From assembly GCA_963754335.1 (NCBI GenBank), contig CAVWFQ010000008.1:434001-498000 (forward strand): 64,000 bases of DNA, written 5' to 3'. Shown here one piece after another: positions 17,081 through 25,684 of the stretch (positions are counted from its first letter, which is position 1; each line of letters opens with the position of its first letter). The notes below the pieces were generated by a model. The model was not told the origin of the DNA, did not search any database, and saw nothing but the letters and a program-made list of their open reading frames with translations. The stretch is from JBBSDP01 sp963754335. GTDB lineage: Bacteria > Planctomycetota > Phycisphaerae > Tepidisphaerales > Tepidisphaeraceae. The translations under genes and the position numbers were made by a program.

Positions 17081-18593
17081 TTGGCCGTGCCGCTTCCGGT
17101 ATTGAATCACCGATCCGACACGGGTGGGACGCGTTCCGGCGGCCCCCCTTCGACAGCAACTGACGATTTTTTCGACGACTACGAGAAAAAGGAAAAATGC
17201 GGGCTCTTCGGCGTCTGGGGACCCAAGGATGCATCGCAAATCTGTTACCAGGGGCTTTTTGCCCAGCAGCACCGCGGCCAGGAATCGGCGGGAATCGTCG
17301 TTTCCGATGGCGTGACGCTCAATGGTCACGCCGGGATGGGGCTCGTCAGCCAGGTTTTCACCCCACGTTTGCTTCGCGAGGAATTGGCGGGTCATGCCGG
17401 GATCGGTCACGTTCGCTACTCGACGACCGGCTCGAGCAAACTGTGCAATGCCCAGCCGCTTCTGCGGCAATATCTGATGGGCCCCGTGGCGGTCGCGCAC
17501 AACGGAAACCTGATCAACGCGCAGTTGCTTCGCAGGCAGTACGAAGAACACGGGCATATCTTTCAGAGCACGACTGACACCGAAATCATCGTTCACCTCC
17601 TGGCCAAGCCGACTCACGTTGAAAAGCACGATCCGCTTCCGCACGTATTGAAACATCTGCAGGGGGCGTTCAGCCTGCTATTCTTGTTTCCCAATCGCAT
17701 GGAAGCCGTTCGAGATCCCTGGGGCATCCGTCCGCTCGTATTGGGGAAAACTTCGGGGGGCCACTGGTGCGTCGCGAGCGAGACCTGCGCGTTTGACGCC
17801 ATCGACGGCGAGTACGTTCGCGAGATCGAGCCCGGCGAAATCGTTCGCATCGACGAGCATGGGATGAGCAGCCGTCGTTTCGACCATCCGGCGGTGGAAC
17901 AGGCCCATTGTGTCTTCGAGCACGTCTACTTTTCGAATCCGGCCAGCCGCATCTTCGGCCAGAACGTTCACCTCGTGCGCGAGGAACTGGGCCGGCAATT
18001 GTGCCGCGAGGCGGCAGTCCCCGCGGATTTTGTCATGCCGATGCCCGACTCAGGCCGCAGCGCCGCGCTCGGTTTCGCCAAGGAATCGGGCACGCCGTTC
18101 GAAGAGGGAATCGTCCCCAACCGCTTTGTCGGCCGTACGTTCATTCTTCCCGGGCAGGCGGCGCGCGACCGGGCAGTTTCGATGAAGTTAAACATCATTC
18201 CCGACGTGATCCGCGACAAGCGGATCGTGATCGTGGAAGATTCGGTCGTCCGCGGCACGACGACCCGCTCGAAGATGCGCACCATCCGCCGGGCCGGGGC
18301 CAAGGAGATTCACCTTCGCGTTTCCTGTCCGCCGATCCGTCATCCCTGTTTTTACGGGATCGATTTTCCCACCAGCGAAGAGTTGATCGCGCACAACCGG
18401 ACGGTCGATCAGATTCGGGATTTCCTGGAGGTCGACAGTCTCGCTTATCTGTCTCTTGAGGGAATGCTCGGCTGCATGAAGCACGCCGAAGAGTCAGTAT
18501 TGCACCGCCTGCTGGAGCGGACATTATAAGATTCCGATCGACCAGCCGCAGAGCAAGTTCAACTTCGAGCGCGAGCAGTTGCGGATGTTTTGA
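17081..18593 (+). CDS. purF: Amidophosphoribosyltransferase (Fe-S, propeptide type), C-terminal frameshift
   Basis: PurF makes 5-phosphoribosylamine from PRPP and glutamine, the first step of purine synthesis. A 39-residue propeptide ends at the nucleophile in EKCGLFGVWG (Cys40). Glutaminase motifs follow (YQGLFAQQHRGQESAGI, GIGHVRYSTTGSS, AHNGNLINA), then the PRPP loop IVIVEDSVVRGTTTRSKM and VSCPPIRHPCFYGID. The main frame stops at 18529, but a shift near 18491-18500 continues YCTACWSGHYKIPIDQP to the stop at 18593. That tail supplies the CxxC which, with Cys residues in HCVFEHVYFS and SCPPIRHP, would bind the 4Fe-4S cluster of Bacillus-type PurF. I read it as one gene with an indel, probably a sequence error. 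Confidence 0.93.
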
Positions 18594-18597
18594 TTCC

Positions 18598-19593
18598 TTA
18601 TGGCTGAGACGTATCGGTATGGGGGAGTTTGGCCGGCGGCTCTCCAGCCGCCTTTGATTTGCGTATCCACTCCGCCGCTTTCACTTCGTTGCGTTCGATG
18701 CCAAGACCGCCGGCATAGAGGTATCCAATGATTCGCATCGCCTTGGCGTCGCCGAGTTCAGCTCCTTCGAGTGCCCACCGCAGCGCCTCCCCATAGTTTT
18801 GTGAAACGCCCTCGCCCTGCAAATACATTATTCCCATCCCGGTGATCGCGTTTACGTTCCCATGTTCCGCGGATTTTCGGAGCCACTTGATTGATTCGGC
18901 ATCGTTTCGTTCGGTTCCTCTTGCCTCGTGGAGGCAAACCGCCAGATTGTCCATCGCGTTGGCGTCCCCCTCCTGAGCGCCGAGCAGAAACCACTGAAAT
19001 GCCTGCTTTTCATCGATGGACACTTCGCGCCCGGCGAGATAAATGTTGCCAAGATTGGCGGCGGCCCCCGCGTTGCCTCTCTCAGCCGCGAATCGCCACC
19101 ACTTGACCGCTTCTTCAATATCCTTATTTATTCCTGTTCCATTGTGATAGGAGGTGCCCAGGTCGAGGGCCCCTTCGGCGCTCCCAGCTTCGGCGGATTT
19201 CCGATACCATTTGGCCGCTTCCTGAAGGTTTACATCGACGTCGTCACCCTCGCGATAAAAGATGCCAACCATGTCCATCGATCGGGGGTCACCCAGGTTC
19301 GCCGCCTTTCGGAACCACCGCATTGCCTCCTTCAGATCGGTTCCAACGCCGTGCCCGAAACGATATCGCTGACCCATGTCGAACATCGCATCACGATCGC
19401 CTCGGTCAGCCGCTTCACTGACCTCGCTCAGCGATTTCAACTTCCATGATGTTTCTTCTGAGACCGGCGATGTTGCGGGAACCGAGGTTCGCGCGGTAGC
19501 AGGCGCACCATCGGCGAAAGAAATGCAAATCATCAGGCGCGACATGCCGGCCAGCAATCCGAGGTAATGTCTCGAGGACGCGTTTTTTCGCAC
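18598..19593 (-). CDS. Sel1-repeat (TPR-like) secreted protein
   Basis: The 331-residue product has a short N-terminal hydrophobic leader (YLGLLAGMSRLMICISFADG). From residue 60 it carries about seven tandem Sel1-like repeats of roughly 36 residues, each with AxxxLGxxYxxGxGVxxDxxEAxxWxxxAAExG spacing: YRFGHGVGTDLKEAMRWFRK, YHNGTGINKDIEEAVKWWRF and YLQGEGVSQNYGEALRWALE. Sel1 repeats form superhelical protein-binding solenoids. The partner is unknown. The stop lies 5 bp from the convergent purF stop. Confidence 0.85.
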   Translation of the reverse strand: MRKNASSRHYLGLLAGMSRLMICISFADGAPATARTSVPATSPVSEETSWKLKSLSEVSEAADRGDRDAMFDMGQRYRFGHGVGTDLKEAMRWFRKAANLGDPRSMDMVGIFYREGDDVDVNLQEAAKWYRKSAEAGSAEGALDLGTSYHNGTGINKDIEEAVKWWRFAAERGNAGAAANLGNIYLAGREVSIDEKQAFQWFLLGAQEGDANAMDNLAVCLHEARGTERNDAESIKWLRKSAEHGNVNAITGMGIMYLQGEGVSQNYGEALRWALEGAELGDAKAMRIIGYLYAGGLGIERNEVKAAEWIRKSKAAGEPPAKLPHTDTSQP

Positions 19594-19830
19594 CGATCCT
19601 CCACATGGCTATGATTGGCAGAGGCGGCCCCAAGAGTCGTCCGTGCGATCTTTAAACGCATCCGCCCTCTATTCGATGGGAGGATATCGCCGATGCAATT
19701 TTTCTCAAAATCGGGAGTGAGCGGTGTACATTGCCGATCGGCATATCCGAACCGCGCATCGGAGCCGGTTCTCGAATGTTGATCGCTAACTCGGGAACCG
19801 CTTTTCTTATCGGTGTGAAACTTTGCAACG
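19594..19830. other. Intergenic region, no gene seen
   Basis: This 237-bp gap lies upstream of the Sel1-repeat gene and downstream of ridA. It presumably contains the Sel1 gene promoter. I see no repeat or RNA structure. Confidence 0.35.
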
Positions 19831-20250
19831 CTACGATACGACGATCACGTCCGCTTCAATTTCGATCTGCGCCTCGGGATCGATCAGTTTTGCGACTTCG
19901 ACAATCGTGGTTGCCGGGCGAATTTCGCCGAAGACTTCACCATGCACTTTTGCCACTTGTTCCCACTTGGAAACTTCGGTCACGAACATGCGGGTGCGGA
20001 TCACCTGTTCGAGCTTGCCGCCGAGCGCTTCGATTGCGGCGGCGACAATTATCAGCGAGCGACGCGTTTGTTCTCCGAGATCGGGTGAATATTTCCCATC
20101 GGAGCCGATGCCGACCGTTCCCGTGACTGCGATGAAATTTCCACTTCGCACCGCGCGGGAGTAGCCCATTTTCGGCTCCCAGCTCGAACCTGAGGATGCG
20201 CATTTGCGGCCCGCCCGTTCGGTTACGGTGATCTTCACGTCGTTTGCCAT
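19831..20250 (-). CDS. RidA/YjgF-family protein
   Basis: The 139-residue protein has RidA features: YSRAVRSGNFIAVTGTVGIG near the N-terminus, EQTRRSLIIVAAAIEALGG, VIRTRMFVTEVSKWEQVAKV with the conserved catalytic-site Arg, GEIRPATTIVEVAKLIDPEA and a closing EIEADVIV. RidA proteins are trimeric enamine/imine deaminases that hydrolyse reactive intermediates from PLP enzymes. The extended N-terminus (ERAGRKCASSGSSWEP) is typical of the YjgH-like subgroup, whose members may act on other substrates. It is intact and cytoplasmic. Confidence 0.88.
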   Translation of the reverse strand: MANDVKITVTERAGRKCASSGSSWEPKMGYSRAVRSGNFIAVTGTVGIGSDGKYSPDLGEQTRRSLIIVAAAIEALGGKLEQVIRTRMFVTEVSKWEQVAKVHGEVFGEIRPATTIVEVAKLIDPEAQIEIEADVIVVS

Positions 20251-20301
20251 CCCAATCGCTCCTGAAAATGAGCAGCCATCGTAATGACTGCCGGCAGGCG
20301 T

Positions 20302-21318
20302 TCAATACGTGCGATATTCATGTTTGAACGAACCATCGGCCCACAGATCGAAGACGCTGAAACCGGCCGGGTGGGAGTGGTAGGGGCCTTGCCACCAGTT
20401 GCCGCTGACCGCTCCGCCGCAGATGAATGTCGTTCCCAGGTAATCGACGCGGTCGACCATGTGAATGTGGCCGCTGATGCAGAGGCGGAGGTTGTATCGC
20501 GCCGCGTCCGGCGGAGAAAAAATCCGCAGCAGTTCGCCGACGCGCGGGTGCATCGAGCTGTCCGAGACGAAATAACCCTTCTCCTGCGCCACGCCGGTGT
20601 CGAACAGCGCACAGCCGGCCAACAGGGGCACGTGCGTGATTACACAGATCGGCGTCGCAGTTCCCGTGCGGCGCAGGTCTTCGATGAGCCATTCCGTCTG
20701 CGCATCGTCCAGGGCGGCGTGATAATGGTTGTCGCGGCGGGAGATGTTGTCGAGAAAGATGAAGTGCCATCCGCCGGCGTCGACGCTGTAGTAGGTGCGA
20801 TCCAGCGCCAGGCGGTCCATCGCCAGTGCCTTTCCGTAGCCGCGATCACTGGCCGAAGCGCTCGGGTTGCCCCAGCCGAGGATGTCGTGATTCCCGAGCA
20901 GGGCAAACGTGGGAAGGTCGCTGTGCGCGGTGAGGAGTCGCAGATAAACGTCCCACTGCGCGTCGGCGTCGGCGCGGTTGGAGTTGAAGCTGTCCATGAT
21001 GTGGTCCCCGCCGGTGACCACAAAACTCGGCGCAGGATCGAGACGGCCCAGCTTCTGCAGCGCCGCCGCCAGGCCCGCTTCGGCGCGGGCATTGCCATAG
21101 ACATGCTGATCGGTCATGTGCGCAAAGCGCAATGGCGGCGCGAGCGAAAATTCCGGCGCCCGGGGGGGCGGCAGCGAAAGCGATTCGCCCTGAATCGGCC
21201 TGGCGGAACCCGCGCCCAGGCAGGCGAGGCTGCTCGCCAGCGATGAACGAAGGATTTTTCGTCGACTCCATCCGGTGCGGGCGGTGAGCCCGGTTGCGGT
21301 CGCGTCCATGCTGAGCAC
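20302..21318 (-). CDS. Calcineurin-like metallophosphoesterase, probably Tat-exported
   Basis: The 338-residue protein carries every metallophosphoesterase block: FAHMTDQHVYG (DxH), FVVTGGDHIMDS (GD), FALLGNHDILGW (GNHD), CVITHVPLLAG (H) and LCISGHIHMVDRV (GHxH), with VDYLGTTFICGGAVSGNWW towards the end. The N-terminus (GWSRRKILRSSLASSLACLG) is a twin-arginine leader, so the enzyme is probably folded before export. Two metal ions at the active site would hydrolyse phosphomono- or diesters; the substrate cannot be told. It is intact. Confidence 0.88.
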   Translation of the reverse strand: MLSMDATATGLTARTGWSRRKILRSSLASSLACLGAGSARPIQGESLSLPPPRAPEFSLAPPLRFAHMTDQHVYGNARAEAGLAAALQKLGRLDPAPSFVVTGGDHIMDSFNSNRADADAQWDVYLRLLTAHSDLPTFALLGNHDILGWGNPSASASDRGYGKALAMDRLALDRTYYSVDAGGWHFIFLDNISRRDNHYHAALDDAQTEWLIEDLRRTGTATPICVITHVPLLAGCALFDTGVAQEKGYFVSDSSMHPRVGELLRIFSPPDAARYNLRLCISGHIHMVDRVDYLGTTFICGGAVSGNWWQGPYHSHPAGFSVFDLWADGSFKHEYRTY

Positions 21319-21464
21319 TCCTTTGCTCTGACAGACTCGCCAATTGAACAGATGCTATGTCTGCGAATGATGACCGGGAGATTCGGAATTGATAAGGCAA
21401 ATAAATGGATTGTATTCAGGAAACATGTCGGCTTGATGAGGAGCTCGACGCTTATTTGTGGAAC

Positions 21465-22190
21465 TCAAAATGACGATTGATACGGGCGCGATTTTCGGCG
21501 CGGGGCGGCCCAGTTCAACCATTGGGCCCGGCGGATCAGAATCGCGCCGAGGGCCGCGCCGCCGAGGTGGGCGGCCTGTCCACCGGCGTTCTGGCCGCTT
21601 CCGATGATCGTGTAGATGGCGATGCCGATCAAAATCCACGCGAGCCAGCGGAGGCGCAGGGGAATCGGCGGAAATAACAGCATGACCGTCGCATCGGGGG
21701 CGACGTAAGCGCCGGCCACCAGCACGCCGAAGATGCCTGCCGACGCGCCGACCATGGGCGTGTCGGGCGAATCGTGAAGAACGTGCCCCATCAGCAGCGC
21801 CAGATAAAGCACCGCGCCGGCAATGCCGCACAGCAGATAGAACGCCAGGTACCGGCGCGACCCCAGAAAATCTTCGATCAACGGCCCGAAAATATAGAGG
21901 GCCAGCATGTTGAAGATGATGTGAGTCAGGTTCTGGTGCAGAAACTGGAATGTGATAAACCGCCAAAGTTGCACGTGCGCAATCGCCGCGTCCGCGGTAA
22001 ACGCCCCGAAATATGTGAGAAACGGAACGGCATGCCCGTAAGGCCCGGGCGGCCTGACGTAGAGGAGACTGTCGATGAGAAATACGACGATATTGATGAC
22101 GATCAGCCAGGTCGTGACCGACATGGCATTAAGACCGCCTGCCTGCGCCGGGGCGGGTTCTTTATAGTAGTCACGGTCGGCCAAACCCAT
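21465..22190 (-). CDS. Rhomboid-family intramembrane serine protease
   Basis: From the ATG at 22190 the 241-residue protein has about six hydrophobic segments (TWLIVINIVVFLIDSLLY, YLAFYLLCGIAGAVLYLALL, LAWILIGIAIYTIIGS). The catalytic dyad is visible as Ser150 in GASAGIFG and His208 in GGQAAHLGGAALG, with the family's HQNLTHIIFNMLALYIFGPL and WRFITFQFLH blocks. Rhomboids cleave transmembrane substrates within the membrane. It is divergent from the gluzincin-PDZ gene with only 11 bp between starts, so the two promoters must overlap the opposing coding regions. Confidence 0.92.
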   Translation of the reverse strand: MGLADRDYYKEPAPAQAGGLNAMSVTTWLIVINIVVFLIDSLLYVRPPGPYGHAVPFLTYFGAFTADAAIAHVQLWRFITFQFLHQNLTHIIFNMLALYIFGPLIEDFLGSRRYLAFYLLCGIAGAVLYLALLMGHVLHDSPDTPMVGASAGIFGVLVAGAYVAPDATVMLLFPPIPLRLRWLAWILIGIAIYTIIGSGQNAGGQAAHLGGAALGAILIRRAQWLNWAAPRRKSRPYQSSF

Positions 22191-22201
22191 AAAATGAGTG
22201 T

Positions 22202-23656
22202 ATGCGGAGCGTGGGCATCGGGATAGTGATCGCGGCGATGGCCGGCGACTTATCGCTCCCGGCCGCTGGGATCGGGCCGACCACGGCACCGTCGCTGGCC
22301 GATCGGCAGCGCGCCGCCGACCTTTCCCGCCGGGCCAGCGATCTGATCGACCAGCATAAATTCGTCGAGGCCGAAACGACGTTGCGCCAGTCCCTGGCGA
22401 TCATTACCGACAATCCCACGCGCCTGTACAACCTGGCTTGCGTTCTCGTCGCCCAGGGGAAAATCGGTCCGGCCATGGATGCGCTGGAGCATGCAACGGA
22501 CGCCGGCTTCACCGATTTCACGTATCTCGAACATGACGCCACCCTGGATCCTTTGCGGGACCTGCCGCGATTTGCCGCGCTGTTGGATCGTAAGGAACAG
22601 ATCCGTCATCACGCGGCGGAGCGCGCGCTGGCGCAGTTGAAGGCCGAATTCGGAGATTCCTATCTCTATGACTCCGATGAGGAGATGAAGCTCGTTTTCG
22701 CGACGAGCCTCGATGAGCAGACGCTCAAGGCGCTCAAGCATGACTTGCAGGTGCAGGCGAAGAGCCAGTGGGAGCAGCTTTTTTCGCATCGCTCGGACGA
22801 ATTCATCCGCGTCATCGTCCCATCGTCGTCGGATTTCCGCCGGCTCGTGCCGATGTCGCACGTTGGGGGGCGTTACGACGACGACACGCGCACCGTCATC
22901 GTGCAGCATCTTGGCCAGTTCATGGCTCACGAGTTTACGCACGCATTGCATGCCGCCGATCAACACGCCGTTGGACAGGAGCACGCGGTCTGGGTGAGCG
23001 AGGGGCTGGCGTCGCTTTACGAGGCGTCGGAGGAAGTGAATGACGCCCTGGTTCCCCATGAGAACGCGCGCTTTACCGTCGTGCGCCTCGCCGCCCGGCG
23101 GCATACCCTCATCCCCCTCGACGGACTCGTGAAAATGTCGCGTGAATCGTTCGGCGGAAGGGCCGATCTCGCCTACGGCGAATCGAGCGCGCTCATGCTT
23201 TACCTGTTCGACAAGAACCTGCTCCGAAAATTTTACGAGAGCTATAAGTCGACCTGGAGCGACGATTCATCCGGCCGGACGGCGCTGGAGCAGACGACCG
23301 GCATGCTGCTTCCGCAACTGCAAAAGGCCTGGGCGGATTGGGTCATCGCCCGGCCTCCGCGAGCCGAGGCGGTGCGCACCGACGGCCCGATCATCGGCGT
23401 GCGACTGGCGGAGGCCGTCGACGGACTTCGCGTCGAAGAGGTCATGGCCGGCAGCCCCGCTGCCCGCGCCGATGTGCGGATCAACGATCTGATCGTCTCG
23501 ATCGATCAGAAAGAAGCGCGCGATCGGACGACTTTCAACACGCTGATCGCCGGCCATCAACCGGGAGATGAGCTGACGCTTCAGATTCGGCGCGGATCGA
23601 CTTACATGGCGATCTCCGTCGTCCTGGCAAAACGCGGAGCGCCGGTTTGGCGATAA
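22202..23656 (+). CDS. TPR + gluzincin (MA-type) metalloprotease with C-terminal PDZ domain
   Basis: The 484-residue product has a short signal-like N-terminus (VGIGIVIAAMAGDLSLPAAG). A TPR-like segment (RRASDLIDQHKFVEAETTLR, NPTRLYNLACVLVAQGKIGP) follows at about 35-95. The zinc site is FMAHEFTHALHAADQH (HExxH) with a third ligand probably in WVSEGLASLYE, the arrangement of peptidase MA/gluzincin enzymes. Residues 395-480 are a PDZ domain (GPIIGVRLAEAVDGLRVEEV, GSPAARADVRINDLIVSIDQ). It is probably a periplasmic or secreted protease whose PDZ domain recruits substrates. The stop overlaps the next start (TAATG), so the lipoprotein gene is translationally coupled. Confidence 0.85.
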   Translation: MRSVGIGIVIAAMAGDLSLPAAGIGPTTAPSLADRQRAADLSRRASDLIDQHKFVEAETTLRQSLAIITDNPTRLYNLACVLVAQGKIGPAMDALEHATDAGFTDFTYLEHDATLDPLRDLPRFAALLDRKEQIRHHAAERALAQLKAEFGDSYLYDSDEEMKLVFATSLDEQTLKALKHDLQVQAKSQWEQLFSHRSDEFIRVIVPSSSDFRRLVPMSHVGGRYDDDTRTVIVQHLGQFMAHEFTHALHAADQHAVGQEHAVWVSEGLASLYEASEEVNDALVPHENARFTVVRLAARRHTLIPLDGLVKMSRESFGGRADLAYGESSALMLYLFDKNLLRKFYESYKSTWSDDSSGRTALEQTTGMLLPQLQKAWADWVIARPPRAEAVRTDGPIIGVRLAEAVDGLRVEEVMAGSPAARADVRINDLIVSIDQKEARDRTTFNTLIAGHQPGDELTLQIRRGSTYMAISVVLAKRGAPVWR

Positions 23657-24158
23657 TGGAAAACATGATGCAAAATTTGATTTGTGGAAATCCCGCTATT
23701 CGACGGACCCTCGCCTGCGGAATCATCGGGTTTGCCGCCTTGTGCGGGATCACCGGCTGCGCGAACGACAAGGCAGCCATCGACCTGCATACGCTCGATC
23801 CGAATGACGGCATCGTGCTGATGCGGCAACACGATTCGCCGGAACGGCTCGTGTGGGTTTCCGCGGCGCAGCTTCATCTGGATGGCCAGCTCCGGCTTGT
23901 CGATGAGAAGGGCCACTTTGTTCCGGGTGTCCTGATCCCCGCTAATTTCTCGGCAATTCGCATCGATCCGGCCGGCCGGGTTTTCGTGGGCGCCGGCGAG
24001 GGCGGGCGAAGTTGTGCGGGCGGGTGGCGGTTGTCTCTCGCCCGGTTTTTGATCGGGCGGTGCATGAGAATTCAAATCCACTGGACGCGATGGAAGCGAT
24101 CTGGAGAAGCGAGCCGGACAACGTGGGGGTGCTGCACGTGGGGTCGCCGACGAAATAG
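23656..24158 (+). CDS. Small lipoprotein with FlgF/G-like module, one frameshift
   Basis: The ATG at 23656 overlaps the protease stop. A lipoprotein signal (LACGIIGFAALCGITGC, lipobox ITGC) precedes HLDGQLRLVDEKGHFVPG, VLIPANFSAIRIDPAGRVFV. This resembles the middle region of FlgF/FlgG-type flagellar rod proteins, although no flagellar genes are nearby and the protein is far shorter. The frame shifts near 24005-24030; the third frame continues VAVVSRPVFDRAVHENSNPL, DAMEAIWRSEPDNVGVLHVG and stops at 24158, 4 bp before the next gene's end. The FlgFG resemblance is pattern-based and tentative. Confidence 0.6.
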
Positions 24159-24162
24159 CGTC

Positions 24163-24552
24163 TCAGGGTTTTGCGAGGAAGTCGATGACCATGACATCGT
24201 CGAGAACCGGGCCGACGAGCGCGACGAATGCCTTATGATCGGGATGGACCAGGTAGGTATCGCGGTCTTTTTCGTTCTTGAACGTGACCACGAAGCAGTG
24301 CGTGAAGCCTTTGTTGCGGTTTTCAGGGCTGACATTGGTTCCCCAATGGAGTGACGCGACTTCGGGAATTTTGGTCTTCAGCGCAACGAAGGCGTTTTCC
24401 ACTTCGGTGATTTGATCTTTGGTCGCCGATTCCTTGAATTTGAAGCTGACGACGTGATAAAGCGTCGGTGCCCCCTCCGGCTTGCCTTCGTCGGCAAAGG
24501 AGAATGAGCAGCAGAGAAAAACAATCGCCGAAAGAAGCAGGGTAAGGTTCAT
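24163..24552 (-). CDS. Secreted Dabb (stress-responsive A/B barrel) domain protein
   Basis: A signal peptide (MNLTLLLSAIVFLCCSFSFA) precedes a Dabb domain of about 100 residues: LYHVVSFKFKESATKDQITE, VENAFVALKTKIPEVASLHW, THCFVVTFKNEKDRDTYLVH and HPDHKAFVALVGPVLDDVMV. Dabb domains are dimeric ferredoxin-like barrels found in plant stress proteins and bacterial enzymes. Planctomycetes have many secreted copies of unknown role. The 129-residue protein is intact. An antisense read-through of the neighbouring hydrolase ORF overlaps its 5' half. Confidence 0.85.
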   Translation of the reverse strand: MNLTLLLSAIVFLCCSFSFADEGKPEGAPTLYHVVSFKFKESATKDQITEVENAFVALKTKIPEVASLHWGTNVSPENRNKGFTHCFVVTFKNEKDRDTYLVHPDHKAFVALVGPVLDDVMVIDFLAKP

Positions 24553-25468
24553 GACGGGCAAACGTATCGCAGGGCTGGACGAGCCACAAGCGCGGCGGGC
24601 CGGAAGAGCCGCGCACGAAGTAAGCGGGAAAGTTCTCTCGTTTGCCGAGCGCATTCCCGCTTACTTCGTGCGCCGGCTCCTTTGACGTCCCATCAGCGAC
24701 AACCCGCAACCCATCAAAACCCAACCGAATTCCGTCCGGCAGCTTGCGATTGGTTTCGTCGTGTTTCAGCAAATGCCCGATGTGGGTGAACCAGGTTTCC
24801 CGCGCTCCAATCCGCCGGGCCGCGGTTACGGCTTCCTCAAGCGAAAAGTGAGAGGGATGCTTGTTGGGAGAAAGAGCTCCAAGAACCAGCACGTCCAGAT
24901 TCTCCAGCAATCCGTACGAAGCTTCGGGGATCCCGCTGACGTCGGTGCAATAAGCGAGTCGCCCGACCCGAAAGCCAAGCACCTCTCCGTTGCCGTGTTC
25001 GAGCGGCACGGGTTGCCAGCTCTTCGCGCCGATTTCGAAGGGGCCTTCGATCGGCCGCAGCACCAGATTCGGCCGGAAGACTTTCTGCTCAGGAGGCGGA
25101 GGGCCGAGAAAGGCGTAGTGAAAACAGCGCTGCAGCGAAGCCTGCGTCTTGGCGTCCGCCCAGACATCCAGGCTTTTGCCGCTGATGGCATTAAAGCGAC
25201 GCAGGTCGTCCAGCCCCATCATGTGATCGGCATGGCCATGCGTGAAGACGACGGCGTCGATTCGATCGATCCGGTTGGCGACGCATTGCAGACGCAATTC
25301 CGGGCTGGCATCGACAAGGACGATCGTATCCTGATACGAAATGACGACGGAAGGCCGGGTACGCTTGTCGTGCGGGTCGCTGCTGGAACAGACCGCACAG
25401 TGGCACCCGATCATCGGAATGCCGGCGCTGGTGCCTGTGCCAAGAAAAACAAGTTCGACGTCAGACAT
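24323..25468 (-). CDS. PhnP-like metallo-beta-lactamase-fold hydrolase with repeat-derived C-terminal extension
   Basis: The ATG at 25468 begins MSDVELVFLGTGTSAGIP. The protein has the PhnP-type Cys site (GCHCAVCSSSDPHDKRTR), the HxHxDH motif FTHGHADHMMGLDDL, and later metal ligands in YCTDVSGIPEAS and FTHIGHLLKHDE. Such enzymes hydrolyse cyclic phosphodiesters. The natural domain ends near LGFDGLRVVADGTS at about 24695. The ORF then reads through the 72-bp palindrome (AHEVSGNALGKRENFPAYFV) and antisense across the Dabb gene to 24323, giving 381 residues. The extra 120 residues are unlikely to be functional. The element probably removed the original stop. Confidence 0.8.
   Translation of the reverse strand: MSDVELVFLGTGTSAGIPMIGCHCAVCSSSDPHDKRTRPSVVISYQDTIVLVDASPELRLQCVANRIDRIDAVVFTHGHADHMMGLDDLRRFNAISGKSLDVWADAKTQASLQRCFHYAFLGPPPPEQKVFRPNLVLRPIEGPFEIGAKSWQPVPLEHGNGEVLGFRVGRLAYCTDVSGIPEASYGLLENLDVLVLGALSPNKHPSHFSLEEAVTAARRIGARETWFTHIGHLLKHDETNRKLPDGIRLGFDGLRVVADGTSKEPAHEVSGNALGKRENFPAYFVRGSSGPPRLWLVQPCDTFARHEPYPASFGDCFSLLLILLCRRRQAGGGTDALSRRQLQIQGIGDQRSNHRSGKRLRCAEDQNSRSRVTPLGNQCQP
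24606..24679. repeat. Palindromic repeat, copy 3 of 3 (74 bp)
   Basis: It has the same arms as 5908-5979, with a different loop and one extra C in the outer right arm (GCGCCGGCTC). It lies at the 3' end of the PhnP-like hydrolase and is translated in that ORF. Confidence 0.85.
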
Positions 25469-25489
25469 CGGTGAAATGATACGCGCCCC

Positions 25490-25666
25490 TTCACGACGGG
25501 ACAGAGCAGCGCGCAATATCGCGGTCTGGGCGCTGTTCAAGCCGCCGCGCCGCCCCGTATCGCTCGCGCACTCTGAGATACTAAATGCGGGGAATACGGG
25601 GCGGCGCGGCGGGAACGGTCCGGCGGCTTCAATGATCAAGTCGGCGCCGCTTTGCCCCGTCGTGAA
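25490..25666. repeat. 177-bp long inverted repeat sharing ends with the RAYT-like element
   Basis: The outer ends are TTCACGACGGGACAGAGC and, inverted, GCTTTGCCCCGTCGTGAA. An inner perfect 18-bp arm pair begins at 25543 (CGCCGCGCCGCCCCGTAT) and is repeated inverted at 25593-25610. The outer CACGACGGGGCA...AGCGG and inner GCCGCCCCG blocks match the 55-bp repeats at 53536 and 54237. There is no ORF inside, so it looks like a non-autonomous relative. It lies between topA and the PhnP-like gene. Confidence 0.7.
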
Positions 25667-25684
25667 AGTTGCGCTATCGACCGA

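Noticed and set aside
20284..21246. A 320-codon ORF opposite the metallophosphoesterase
   Set aside because: It is fully antisense to a protein with every catalytic motif, and lacks a ribosome-binding site or any recognised domain.
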